Notes under the pieces: model-generated | Seen by the model: only the letters and a program-made list of their open reading frames with translations | Told to the model about the DNA's origin: nothing | The model's database searches: none | Made by a program: the position numbers and the translations under genes | In this document: in pieces, positions 9,823-22,140 of the stretch | How the letters are laid out: every line of letters starts with the position of its first letter | Position numbering within the stretch: the stretch's first letter is position 1 | Assembly (NCBI GenBank): GCA_949152475.1 | Contig: OX424561.1 | Location: 124,001-188,000, forward strand | DNA: 64,000 nt | Direction: 5' to 3' | From: Terebella lapidaria | Lineage: Eukaryota > Annelida > Polychaeta > Terebellida > Terebellidae

Positions 9823-12800
9823 GGTCCACCCTCTGTCCACCCCTCTATCTAACTCATTACTGATCCACCCTCCCTGTTCCCCTCTATCCAACTCTGCTCC
9901 AACCTTCCCTCCTCCCCCCTATCTAACTCATTACTGGTCCACCCTCCCTCCTCCCCTCTACCTAACTCATTATTGGTCTACCCTCCCTCCTCCCCCCTAT
10001 CTAACTCATTACTGGTCTACCCTCCCTCCTCCCCTCTACCTAACTCATTATTGGTCTACCCTCCCTCCTCCCCCCTATCTAACTCATTATTGGTCTACCC
10101 TCCCTCCTCCCCTCTATCTAACTCATTACTGGTCCATCCTCCCTCCTCCCCTCTACCTAACTCATTATTGGTCTACCCTCCCTCCTCCCCCCTATCTAAC
10201 TCATTATTGGTCTACCCTCCCTCCTCCCCTCTATCTAATTCATTATTGGTCCATCCTCCCTCCTCCCCTCTATCTAACTCATTATTGGTCTACCTTCACT
10301 CCTCCCCTCTATCTAACTCATTATTGGTCTACCCTCCCTCCTCCCACCTATCTAACTCATTATTGGTCTACCTTCCCTCCTCCCCCCTACCTAACTCATT
10401 ATTGGTCTACCCTCCCTCCTCCCCTCTACCTAACTCATTATTGGTCTACCCTCCCTCCTCCCCTCTATCTAGCTCATTACTGGTCCACCTTCACTCCTCC
10501 CCTCTATCTAACTCATTATTGGTCTACCCTCCCTCCTCCCCCCTACCTAACTCATTATTGGTCTACCCTCCCTCCTCCCCTCTATCTAGCTCATTATTGG
10601 TCCACCTTCACTCCTCCCCTCTATCTAACTCATTATTGGCCTACCCTCCCTCCTCCCCCCTACCTAACTCATTATTGGTCTACCCTCCCTCCTCCCCCCT
10701 ATCTAACTCATTATTGGTCCACCCTCCCTCCTCCCCCCTACCTAACTCATTATTGGTCTACCCTCCCTCCTCCCCTCTATCTAGCTCATTATTGGTCCAC
10801 CTTCACTACTCCCCGCTACCTAACTCATTATTGGTCTACCCTCCCTCCTCCCCCCTATCTAACTCATTATTGGTCCACCCTCCCTCCTCCCCCCTACCTA
10901 ACTCATTATTGGTCTACCCTCCCTCCTCCCCTCTATCTAGCTCATTATTGGTCCACCTTCACTCCTCTCCCCTACCTAACTCATTATTGGTCCACCTTCA
11001 CTCCTCCCCCCTACCTAACTCATTACTGGTCCACCGTCCCTCCTCCCCTCTACCTAACTCATTATTGGTCTACCCTCCCTCCTCCCCTCTATCTAGCTCA
11101 TTATTGGTCTACCCTCCCTCCTCCCCCCTATCTAACTCATTATTGGTCTACCTTCACTCCTCCCCTCTATCTAACTCATTATTGGTCTACCCTCCCTCCT
11201 CCCCTCTATCTAGCTCATTATTGGTCTACCCTCCTTCCTCCCCCTTACCTAATTCATTATTGGTCTACCTTCACTCCTCCCCTCTATCTAGCTCATTATT
11301 GGTCCACCTTCACTCCTCCCCTCTATCTAGCTCATTATTGGTCCACCTTCACTCCTCCCCTCTATCTAACTCATTATTGGTCTACCCTCCCTCCTCCCCC
11401 CTACCTAACTCATTATTGGTCTACCCTCCCTCCTCCCCCCTACCTAACTCATTATTGGTCTACCCTCCTTCCTCCCCCTTACCTAATTCATTATTGGTCT
11501 ACCTTCACTCCTCCCCTCTATCTAGCTCATTATTGGTCCAACCCTCCCTCCTCCCCTCTATCTAGCTCATTATTGGTCCACCTTCACTCCTCCCCTCTAT
11601 CTAACTCATTATTGGTCTACCCTCCCTCCTCCCCCCTATCTCACTCATTATTGGTCTACCCTCCCTCCTCCCCCCTACCTAACTCATTATTGGTCTACCC
11701 TCCCTCCTCCCCCCTACCTAACTCATTATTGGTCCACCTTCACTCCTCCCCTCTATCTAACTCATTATTGGTCTACCCTCCCTCCTCCCCCCTACCTAAC
11801 TCATTATTGGTCTACCTTCACTCCTCCTCTCAATCTAACTCATTATTGGTCTACCCTCCCTCCTCCCCCCTACCTAACTCATTATTGGTCTACCTTCACT
11901 CCTCCCCTCTATCTAACTCATTATTGGTCTACCCTCCCTCCTCCCCCCTACCTAACTCATTATTGGTCTACCTTCACTCCTCCCCTCTATCTAACTCATT
12001 ATTGGTCTACCCTCCTTCCTCCCCCCTATCTAACTCATTATTGGTCTACCCTCCCTTCCTCCCCCCTACCTAACTCATTATTGGTCTACCCTCCCTCCTC
12101 CCCCCTACCTAACTCATTATTGGTCTACCTTCACTCCCCCCCTCTACCTAACTCATTATTGGTCTACCGTCCATCCTCCTCTCTATCTAGCTCATTATTG
12201 GTCTACCCTCCCTCCTCCCCCCTACCTAACTCATTATTGGTCTACCCTCCCACCTCCCCCCTACCTAACTCATTATTGGTCTACCCTCCCTCCTCCCCTC
12301 TACCTAACTCATTATTGGTCCAACCCTCCCTCCTCCCCTCTATCTAGCTCATTATTGGTCTACCCTCCCTCCTCCCCCCTATCTAACTCATTATTGGTCT
12401 ACCCTCCCTCCTCCCCTCTATCTAGCTCATTATTGGTCTACCCTCCCTCCTCCCCCCTATCTAACTCATTATTGGTCTACCCTCCCTCCTCCCCTCTATC
12501 TAGCTCATTATTGGTCTACCCTCCCTCCTCCCCCCTATCTAACTCATTATTGGTCTACCCTCCCTCCTCCCCTCTATCTAACTCATTATTGGTCTACCCT
12601 CCCTCCTCTCCTCTATCTAGCTCATTATTGGTCTACCATCCCTCCTCCACTCTATCTAACTCATTATTGGTCCACCCTCTCTCCTGCCCTCTATCTAGCT
12701 CATTATTGGTCTACCCTCCCTCCTCCCCTCTATCTAACTCATTATTGGTCCACCCTCCCTCCTCCACTCTATCTAACTCATTATTGGTCCACCCCCCCTC

Positions 12801-13672
12801 TATCTAGCTCATTATTGGTCTACCCTCCCTCCTCCCCCCTACCTAACTCATTATTGGTCTACCCTCCCACCTCACCCCTAACCTAACTCATTATTGGTCT
12901 ACCCTCCCTCCTCCCCTCTACCTAACTCATTATTGGTCCAACCCTCCCTCCTCCCCTCTATCTAGCTCATTATTGGTCTACCCTCCCTCCTCCCCCCTAT
13001 CTAACTCATTATTGGTCTACCCTCCCTCCTCCCCCCTATCTAACTCATTATTGGTCTACCCTCCCTCCTCCCCTCTATCTAACTCATTATTGGTCCACCC
13101 TCCCTCCTCCACTCTATCTAGCTCTCATTATTGGTCCAACCGTCCCTCCTCCCCTCTATCTAGCTCATTATTGGTCCCCCCTCCCTCCTCCCCCCTATCT
13201 AACTCATTATTGGTCCACCCTCCCTCCTCCACTCTATCTAGCTCTCATTATTGGTCCACCCTCCCTCCTCCCCTCTATCTAGCTCATTATTGGTCCACCC
13301 TCCCTCCTCCCCTCTATCTAACTCATTATTGGTCCACCCTCGCTCCTCCCCCCTACCTAACTCATTATTGGTCTACCCTCCCTCCTCCCCCCTACCTAAC
13401 TCATTATTGGTCCAACCCTCCCTCCTCCCCTCTATCTAGCTCATTATTGGTCCAACCCTCCCTCCTCCCCTCTATCTAGCTCATTATTGGTCCACCCTCC
13501 CTCCTCCCCCCTATCTAACTCATTATTGGTCTACCCTCCCTCCTCCCCCCTATCCAACTCATTATTGGTCTACCCTCCCTCCTCCCCTCTATCTAGCTCA
13601 TTATTGGTCAACCCTTCCTGCTCCCTTCTATCTAGCTCATTATTGGTCAACCCTCCCTCCTCCCCTCTATCT
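9823..13672. repeat. 39-bp CT-rich minisatellite, about 98 copies
   Basis: The unit reads CTAACTCATTATTGGTCTAC followed by CCTCCCTCCTCCCCTCTAT. Because 39 is a multiple of three and the unit lacks stops in one frame, open frames of up to 530 codons run through it (period LLVYPPSSPLSNS). I regard these as artefacts of the period. Units differ at a few fixed positions (TAC/CAC, CCCTCC/CTTCAC, ATCTAA/ACCTAA/ATCTAG), and runs of units repeat the same variant order, so multi-unit duplication is likely. One strand is almost pure pyrimidine in each unit. Confidence 0.95.
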
Positions 13673-13681
13673 GTACAGAAC

Positions 13682-15222
13682 AAAAATTAGCCCAAAGGCT
13701 AAGATAGGCTACCGGACAATTTTGGTTTGGCCATGGCAGCATTGGCAGGTAACAGACCTTGAGATTTACCAATCAAGGTTCGCAGTGTAAACATATGACC
13801 TTGAGATTTACCAATCAAGGTCATCCGTATGAACTTCGATGTCACCATTACATGTATGTGTGTGGCATTTGATATTCCATATGTTCATAATACAAAGATA
13901 TGTCTGGGTGGAATCGTTTAGGCCGCTCAGGTCAATTTACACATTCTGAGTCAGACATTTGGGTCGAGGTCATCTGACGTCAAGTTCAAGGTTATCATTA
14001 GTTGTGCCATATATGTCTTCCTATATGTTGATAATGCAAACATGAGCTCTATCTGCAAGCATTTCATCTATAAAGGCAAATCTGGGCATTTTTTGACCCC
14101 AAAATGGCTGTTTTGACCTTTCAAGGTCATCGAAGGTCAAATTCAAGGTCACCACACAAGTTGCCATATATGACTTCCCATTTGAAAGTGCCAATTTCTA
14201 AGCTCTATCTTCAAGCGTTCTATGAGTACAGTCCTGACAGCTCCCATTATGAAGGAAAAAAGTGCCGAAAATTTTACAAGTCCAAAATTTTTTTCAAAGG
14301 GTGAAAAATTTTTTTTGCCTAGAAATGGCCCAAAATGGATAGCAATGCGATTTGGGGCGAAAATTTTTTATTTCGCCGACTCGTCAAAAATTCAAAATGG
14401 CCGCCACACAGAGATCAGCGATTCAAGGGCAACAAAACTTATACAAACTTATACACATCACAGAGTTATATAGGAAGAATCTTTTTAAACAGAAATCTCA
14501 AAACTGATCAGACAGTTTTTGAGAAAATAGACCAGGTGCAAATTTGAGCATTTTTCGACCCAAAAATGGCTGTTTTGACCTTTCAAGGTCATCCAAGGTC
14601 AAATTCGAGGTCACCACACAAGTCGCCATATATGACTTCCCATTTGAAAGTGCCAATTTCTAAGCTCTATCTTCAAGCGTTCTATGAGTACAGTCCTGAC
14701 AGCTCCCATTATGAAGGAAAAAAGTGCCGAAAAATTTTCTAAGTCCAAAATTTTTTTCAAAGGGTGAAAATTTTTTTTTGCCTAGAAATGGCCCAAAATG
14801 GATAGTAATGCGATTTGGGGCGAAAACAATTTTTTTCGCCGACTCGCCAAAAATTGAAAATGGCCGCCACACGGAGATCGGCGAATTTAGGGCAACCAAA
14901 CTTATACATATCACAGAGGTATATAGGAGGAATCTCTTTAAACAAAAATCTCAAAACTGATCAGACAGTTTTTGAGGAAATGGCCGCCAAAGTCCAAAAT
15001 TGAGCATTTTTCGACAAAAACGGCCGCCATTTTGAAAAAAATGCGAAAATCAAAAAACAAAAAAATACCTCCTCAAAATATTTTTAGGCATTTTTGTGCA
15101 AAATTTCAGAGATTCGATCGTTAACTTTAAAGATAAAAATGTTAACGCCGGACGGACGGACGGACGACGGACGCAACGCCATGCCAATAGGTTATCGGAC
15201 CAAAGGTCCGGTAACCTAAAAA
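13682..15222 (+). mobile_element. Family 1 HINE-like element, complete copy
   Basis: The 5' end has the palindrome TTAGCCCAAAGGCTAA followed by GGCTACCGGA. The body holds two copies of a ~430-bp segment beginning near 14090 and 14555 (shared 'AAAATGGCTGTTTTGACCTT' and 'CCATTATGAAGGAAAAAAGT'). The 3' end has a GGAC/GACG microsatellite at 15149-15175, then CAACGCCATGCCAATA, then a perfect hairpin (GGTTATCGGACC-loop-GGTCCGGTAACC) and TAAAAA. No ORF. The copy at 39835-41361 has the same layout. Confidence 0.8.
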
Positions 15223-15378
15223 CTGTCCCTGTCGAGTCCAAAAATGATTGCGGTATATGACAGATACTAAACCTAATCTATATCGCCCAGGGAAACAAAT
15301 CATTGATAACATGACAACACAACAAAGGAAATTCCAAATGCCAATAAACCAAAGAATCCTTGGAAACAAAGAGCACTG

Positions 15379-17905
15379 CACGATGAGACGATGTTTTGGG
15401 AGGGAGGGGAGGATGGTAGGGCGCGACACGATGAGACGATGTTTTGGGAGGGAGGGGAGGGTGGTAGGGCGTGACACGATGAGATAATGTTTTGGGAGAG
15501 AGGGGAGGGTGGTAGGGCGTGATACGATGAGACGATATTTTGGGAGGGAGGGGTGGGTGTTAGAGCGTGACACGATGAGACAATGTTTTGGGAGAGAGGG
15601 GAGGGTGGTAGGGCGTGACAGGACGAGACGATGTTTTGGGAGAGAGGGGAGGGTGGTAGGGCGTGACACGATGAGACAATGTTTTGGGAGAGAGGGGAGG
15701 GTGGTAGGGCGTGACATGACGAGACGATGTTTTGGGAGAGAGGGGTGGGTGTTAGAGCGTGACACGATGAGACAATGTTTTGGGAGAGAGGGGAGGGTGG
15801 TAGGGCGTGACATGACGAGACGATGTTTTGGGAGAGAGGGGAGGGTGGTAGGATGTGACAAGATGAAAAGATGTTTTGGGAAAGGGGAGGGTGGTAGGAC
15901 GTGACACGATGAGACAATGTTTTGGAAGGGAGGGGAGGGTGGTAGGATGTGACACGATGAGACAATGTTTTGGATGGGAGGGGAGGGTGGTAGGACGTGA
16001 CACGATGAGACAATGTTTTGGGAGGGAAGGGAGGGTGGTAGGACGTGACACGATGAGATGATGTTTTGGAAGGGAGGAGAGGTGGTAGGGCGTGACACGA
16101 TGAGACGATGTTTTGGAAGGGAGGGGAGGGTGGTAGGGCGTGACAGTATAAGACAATGTTTTGGAAGGGAGGAGAGGGTGGTAGGGCGTGACACGATGAG
16201 ACGATGCTTTGGAAGGAAGGGGAGGGTGGTAGGGCGCGACACGATGAGACGATGTTTTGGAAGGAAGGGGAGGGTGGTAGGGCGTGACACGATGAGACGA
16301 TGTTTTGAGAGGGAGGAGAGGATGGTAGGGCGCGACACGATGAGACGGTGTTTTGGAAGGGAGGGGAAGGTGGTAGGGCGTGACAAGATAAGACGATGTT
16401 TTGGAAGGGAGGGGAGGGTGGTAGGGCGTGACACGATGAGACGATGTTTTGGAAGGAAGGGGAGGGTGGTAGGGCGCGACACGATGAGACGATGTTTTGG
16501 AAGCGAGAGGAGGGTGGTAGGGCGTGACACGATGAGATAATGTTTTGGAAGGGAGGGGAGGGTGGTAGGATGTGACATGATGAGATAATGTTTTGGGAGA
16601 GAGGGGAGGGTGGTAGGGCGTGACATGACGAGACGATGTTTTGGGAGAGAGGGGAGGGTGGTAGGATGTGACAAGATGAAAAGATGTTTTGGGAAAGGGG
16701 AGGGTGGTAGGACGTGACACGATGAGACAATGTTTTGGAAGGGAGGGGAGGGTGGTAGGATGTGACACGATGAGACAATGTTTTGGGAGGGAGGGGAGGG
16801 TGGTAGGACGTGACACGATGAGATGTTTTGAGAGGGAGGAGAGGTGGTAGGGCGTGACACGATGAGACGATGTTTTGGGAGGGAGGGGAGGATGGTAGGG
16901 CGCGACACGATGAGACGATGTTTTAGAAGGGAGGGGAGGGTGGTAGGGCGTGACACGATGAGACGATGTTTTGGAAGGAAGGGGAGGGTGGTAGGGCGTG
17001 ACACGATGAGACGATGTTTTGGAAGGGAGGGGAGGGTGGTAGGGCGTGACACGATGAGACGATGTTTTGGAAGGGAGGGGAGGGTGGTAGGGCGTTACAC
17101 GATGAGACGATGTTTTGGAAGGGAGGGGAGGGTGGTAGGGCGTGACACGATGAGACGATGTTTTGGGAGGGAGGGGAGGGTGGTAGGGCATGACACGATG
17201 AGATGTTTTGGAAGGGAGGGGAGGGGGGTAGGGCGTGACACGATGAGACGATGTTTTGGGAGTGAGGGGAGGGTGGTAACGCGTGACATGATGAGATAAT
17301 GTTTTGGGAGGGAGGGGAGGGTGGTAGGGCGTGACACGATGAGACGATGTTTTGAAAAGGAGTGGAGGGTGGTAGGGCGTGACACGATGAGATAATGTGT
17401 TGGGAGGGAGGGGAGAGTGGTAGGGCGTGAGACGATGAGATAATGTTTTGGGAGGGAGGGGAGGGTGGTAGGGCGTGACACGATGAGACGATGTTTTGAG
17501 AGGGAGGGGAGGGTGGTAAGGCGTGACACGATGAGATAATGTTTTGGGAGGGAGGAGAAGGTGGTAGGGCGTGACACGATGAGACGATGTTTTGAGAGGG
17601 AGGGGAGGGTGGTAAGGCGTGACACGATGAGATAATGTTTTGGGAGGGAGGAGAGGGTGGTAGGGCGTGACACGAAACGATGTTTTGGGAGGGAGGGGAG
17701 GGTGGTAGGACGTGACACGATGAGACAATGTTTTGGGAGGGAAGGGAGGGTGGTAGGGCATGACAGGATGAGATAATGTTTTGGGAGGGAGGGGAGGGTG
17801 GTAGGGCGTGACACGATGAGATAATGTTTTGGGAGGGAGGGGAAGGTGGTAGGGCGTGACACGATGAGATAATGTTTTGGGAGGGAGGGGAGGGTGGAAC
17901 GGCAT
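15379..17905. repeat. 48-bp G-rich minisatellite with G-quadruplex motifs, about 52 copies
   Basis: The unit reads GATGAGACGATGTTTTGGGA followed by GGGAGGGGAGGGTGGTAGGG and CGTGACAC. Most units carry four G-runs of at least three with one-base loops (GGGAGGGAGGGGAGGG), the classic parallel G-quadruplex pattern, all on the plus strand. A 48-bp period gives long open frames on both strands (up to 717 codons on the minus strand), which I treat as artefacts. Blocks of variant units are repeated, for example 15840-15960 resembles 16650-16770. Confidence 0.95.
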
Positions 17906-18085
17906 GACACAGTTGGAGCAGCACAGTCATCAAGTGGCTCATTTCCCAGTCTGCCCAAACTCTGACATCTTTATTAATTGTCCTACTATCTAAAACTAGA
18001 CATTTCCGGTCGCCTACGACCGCTTGGGTGTATCCCCCGTAGCCTTATCATCCCTGTTGCCCTAAATATATTACTGATAAGTATG

Positions 18086-19701
18086 AAAATTACCCCAATG
18101 GGCTAGAAAGGTTACCGGAGAAATATACAGAGTTAAGCCGAGAAAGTTGAAGGTCAAATTCAAGGTGACCACTGAAATCGCCATATCTCTAACCTTGAAA
18201 ATGGGATCAAAGGTTAAATTCTAGATCACCAAACTCTTCAGCATACATCATTTCCTATATGTTCACTATGGACCCCTAAGCTGTAAATTTGATAATAAGC
18301 GAGATATAAGCCATTTTGTAATCTGACTTTGAAAATAAAATGACTGACCTTGAAATTTAGGTCAAAGGTCAAATTCAAGGTCACTAGAATATTCAGCATA
18401 TATCATTTCCTATATGTTCACAATTGATTCCTAAGCTGTAAAGTCGCTAAGAAGCAAGATATTGGCCATTTTGTCCTGTGACCTTGAAAATGAGGTCAAA
18501 GGTCAAATTCAAGGTCACGAGAATATTCAGCATATATCATTTCCTATATGTTCACAATTGATTCCTAAGCTGTAAAGTCGATAATAAGCGAGATATTAGC
18601 AATTTTGTCCTGTGACCTTGGAAATGAGGTCAAAGGTCAAATTCAAGGTCACGATAATATTCAGCATATATCATTTCCTATATGTTCACAATTGATTCCT
18701 AAACTGTAAAGTCGATAATAAGCGAGATATTAGCCATTTTGTTATGTGACCTTGAAAATGAGGTCAAAGGTCAAATTCAAGGTCACGAGAATATTCAGCA
18801 TATATCATTTCCTATATGTTCACAATTGATTCCTAAGCTGTAAAGTCTATAACAAGCGAGATATTAGCCATTTTGTCCTGTGACCTTGAAAATGAGTTCG
18901 AAGGTCAAATTCAAGGTCATCAGAATATTCAGTATATATCATTTCCTATATGTCCACAATTGATTCCTAAGCTGTAGAGTCGATAATAAGCGATATATAA
19001 GCCATTTTGTGCTCTGACCTTGAAACTGAGGTCAGAGGTCAAATTCAAGGTCACGAGAATATTCAGCATATATTATTTCCTATATGTCCACAATTGATTC
19101 CTAAGCTGTAGAGTCGATAATAAGCGAGATATAAGCCATTTTGTGCTCTGACCTTGAAACTGAGGTCAGAGGTCAAATTCAAGGTCACGAGAATATTCAG
19201 CATATATCATTTCCTATATGTTCACAATTGATTCCTAGTCTCTAATCTCAATATCAAGTGAGATATCAGGCATAATGTGTCCCATTATAAAGCATAGGAG
19301 AATTTAACATGGGAAAGTCCCATTTGGGCCGAGTTTGGGCCAAAATGGCCCACTTCGAGCGATTCAAGCGCAACGAAATTTATAGACATCATAGAAGTAC
19401 ATATGAGGAGTCTTATGTATCAAAAAGAAAAAAAGTTACTGAACAGATTTTGAGAAAATGGCCGCCAAAGTCCAAAATCAGGCATTTTTCGTCGAAAACG
19501 GCCGCCATTTTGAAAAAAATGCGAAAATCAAAAAACTAAAAAATACCTCCTTCTTCAATTATTTTTAAGTATTTTTCTGCAAAATTTCAGAAAAATTCGC
19601 CCGTAAACAAAAAAGATAAAAATGTGGACGACGACGACGACGGACGACGGACGCAACGCCATGCCAATAGGTTATCGGACCATAGGTCCGGTAACCTAAA
19701 A
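18086..19701 (+). mobile_element. Family 1 HINE-like element with tandem nuclear-receptor-type core
   Basis: The 5' end is a diverged palindrome (TTACCCCAATGGGCTA) followed by GGTTACCGGA. The core (about 18130-19270) has eight to nine tandem units of 130-140 bp. The 3' part runs through 'GGCCGCCATTTTGAAAAAAA', a GACGACGACG microsatellite at 19627-19653, and the hairpin ending GGTCCGGTAACC plus TAAAAA. It is inserted into the family 3 element at 17993-21331. Confidence 0.8.
18130..19270. repeat. Tandem 130-140 bp core units with AGGTCA half-sites
   Basis: Each unit contains TGACCTTGAAAATGAGGTCA, directly followed by AAGGTCAAATTCAAGGTCA. This places an inverted half-site TGACCT, a DR1 pair AGGTCA-A-AGGTCA and an extended half-site TCAAGGTCA within about 40 bp. 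The rest of the unit (CATATATCATTTCCTATATG, ACAATTGATTCCTAAGCTGT) is also conserved. Similar arrays are at 23150-25075, 26130-27480, 28540-29890, 36230-37020 and 37850-38230. Confidence 0.9.
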
Positions 19702-21331
19702 ACTAGAGCAAGGGCTGAAAAAGATTACTAGAGAAATGTAAAATCTTAAGCCACAACTGTGTTGTTTTTCACCAAAATTGCTGCATTGATCTTTCAAGAT
19801 TATTGAAAGTCAAATTCAAGATCACCTCCAAAATCTTTGCATATGGATTTCCATTTCGACATGTTTGACAAAATAACGAAATTACAGCCAGATCAATCTT
19901 TCTACCTGAAGTAATATGTCAACCTAGAATAGTTGACAAACCAGGTTCAAAGTTGATATTCAGAGTAAAAATTGACCAAAACTGCATTTCAAGTTGAAGA
20001 AATTGGAGCCAGATTGAACTTTTCGCCATGGGTTATATTTTAACTCATAATATGTGCCAAACTTGGTTTCAAGTTGAAATTCAATGTAAAAGTTGACCAA
20101 AACTGCATTTCAAGATGACGAAATTGGAGCCAGATCGAACTTTTCGTCATAGGTTATAATTCAACTCATAATATGTGCCGAACTTGGTTTCAAGTTGAAA
20201 TTCAAACTAAAAGTTGACCAAAACTGCATTTCAAGATGACAAATTTGGAGCCAGATCGAACTTTTCACCATAACGTATATTTTATCTCATGATATGTGCC
20301 AAACTTGGTTTCAAGTTGAAATTCAAATTAAAAGTTGACCAAAACTGCATTTCAAGATGACAAAATGGGAGCCAGATCAATGTTTTCACAAAAAGGTTTA
20401 TTTTCACCTGAAATATGTTCCAAATTAGATTTGAATGTGAAATTCCATTACCTGGTTCAGCTCAATAACTTCCCATCTTAACTATTTTGTTGAGGTAAAT
20501 AATAGACTTAACTAGCAAAAATAATGTTAACTTATTTGGTTACAGCCATAAAACCTCTACAGAACAGAACCTTTACCTTGTTGAGCCCAATAATAATATA
20601 TCTTGTCTTAACTATTTTTATTGTGGTCAATAATAGACTTAACCAGTAAAAATAATTTTAACTTATTTGGTTACACCCATGAAATTCGTACTGGACGAAA
20701 CTTTTACCTTGTTGAGCAATAATAAATGTTTCTCATCTTAACTATTTTTATTGTGGGAAATAATAGATTTAACTAGTAAAACTAACGTTAACTTATTCAA
20801 TAATATTGTTCTGTTTTTACCCAAAACATCAGTTCTCTATTCTGAACAAGAATCCATTGCCATTTCCTTTCATAATACAGGTTATTGGAGTGAGCACAGA
20901 TGTCAAAGTGGGTATTTTAAAGGTCGTAATAAGTTAGTCCATTAACTAATTAATATTTATTTGATCATTCTGAAAAACAATAGGTTTCGTGTGACGGTCT
21001 TTCTCATCGAGCCTGTGCGATTTCATGATCATTCAATGAAAACTCCCACTCGTAGAGCGTTCACAAGCCATGTGTGTTAAACAGGCTAATTTGAGCACAA
21101 AATGTGTCGCCAATCGGCCAATTTGGTCGCTATGGCAACCAAAATCGATTGGTGTCGGGATCTTACCATAAGATGTGTCTGCATAAAAATTTATTAGAAT
21201 CGGTTAAGATTTGCAACCTGTAGAGCGTTCACAAGAAAGTCTCTACGGCGGACACGGCGGACGCGGCGGACGCGGCGGCGCGACGGAGACAAATCCATAG
21301 TATCCGCCGAACTTCGTTCGGGGGATACAAT

Positions 21332-21632
21332 TATAGCACAATAAATCATAGTTGACTCCTGGCAAATGAACCACTTCTACTAACATTGAAACAGGGTGAA
21401 TGACATAAAACATCAACAACAACCTAAATATAGGCAAGCAATGAAGGTCAGAAACCTCTAAAAAAATTTTTACTACAGAATGCCGAAAAATATCTTAACA
21501 CTACATCAAGCATGCAGAAATACATTATTACAACAATAATAAACTCAATAACAAATACCACAATTAAGAAGTAAAAAATACATCCTTTAGTATTTACAAA
21601 GCCATACTGATAAAGTAGAGGGTGTGAAATAC
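21332..21632. other. Intron sequence next to the UBA exon, nothing recognised
   Basis: A/T-rich intron on the 3' side of exon 12 in transcript order. No repeat or regulatory site recognised. Confidence 0.5.
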
Positions 21633-21745
21633 CTCAGACGTTCTCCTTCCCAGTAACAGGTATGTGGCAGTTATCTCATCGTATTTGTTTTTTGACAGCG
21701 AATCTTCTATTTCCTTTCGGGAATAACCCATGTTGATCATTCGTT
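21633..21745 (-). CDS. MARK: MARK exon 12, UBA domain
   Basis: Completes a glutamate codon and encodes [20 protein letters not shown] then [17 protein letters not shown], residues 332-369. The MGYSRKEI and [12 protein letters not shown] motifs are diagnostic of the MARK UBA domain, which packs on the kinase N-lobe and tunes its activity. Phase 1 in (fits both 11a and 11b), phase 0 out. Acceptor ATGTTGCAG, donor GAG|GTATTT. About 13 kb of repeats separate it from exon 11b. Confidence 0.96.
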
Positions 21746-22140
21746 CTGCAACATAAAGTTTGTTTACCCTAAAACAAGCACACGAGTCAACAGAATGCAG
21801 TATCATAATTATACATAGTATTATCATTGATTTATTATTCTGCAACACAATCTCTATTTATTGAAAAAGATACTGCATGCTTTATGCAGTCTAAAGCTCA
21901 CTGAAGAATCGAGCCCAAGAAACTACTAATCTAGACGCCTCTCGCTCGCCAGCGTCTTTCATCAATGTCAGTAAAAGTTTCAGGCCTCAACTATTTTTAC
22001 TCCATACAGTAACTAAAACATTCATTAACTTATTATTTCTTACAAGCTTGTCACAAGATTACAACATGAAACCTTGCTCAATCTGTAACATTATGGGTGA
22101 TTTTAATATCTACATTTGCTGATAATGGAGATGTGATCAT
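21746..22140. other. Intron sequence, nothing recognised
   Basis: Intron upstream of exon 12 in transcript order. It contains no repeat shared with the rest of the window that I could see. Confidence 0.5.

Larger units (their letters stand above)
17993..21331 (+). mobile_element. Family 3 HINE-like element, interrupted by a family 1 element
   Basis: The 5' end has CTAGACATTTCCGG, the palindrome GGTCGCCTACGACC and the motif GTGTATCCCCCG. The interior has four ~120-bp tandem units (19930-20420, 'TTTCAAGATGACGAAATTGG') and three ~125-bp units (20480-20940, 'TCTTAACTATTTTTATTGTG'). The 3' end has a CGGCGGACG microsatellite and the hairpin GTATCCGCCGAAC-TTC-GTTCGGGGGATAC, then AATTA. A second copy is at 30336-32622. 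A family 1 element sits in it at 18086-19701. Confidence 0.75.

Noticed and set aside
9973..13690. Long open frames (up to 530 codons) with period LLVYPPSSPLSNS
   Set aside because: The 39-bp repeat period is a multiple of three, so any stop-free frame stays open. No start context, splice signals or family resemblance, and breaks occur wherever a unit gains or loses a base.
15142..17958. Very long open frames on the minus strand (636 and 717 codons) and shorter ones on the plus strand
   Set aside because: The 48-bp repeat period keeps several frames open at once on both strands. This is a minisatellite, not a gene.
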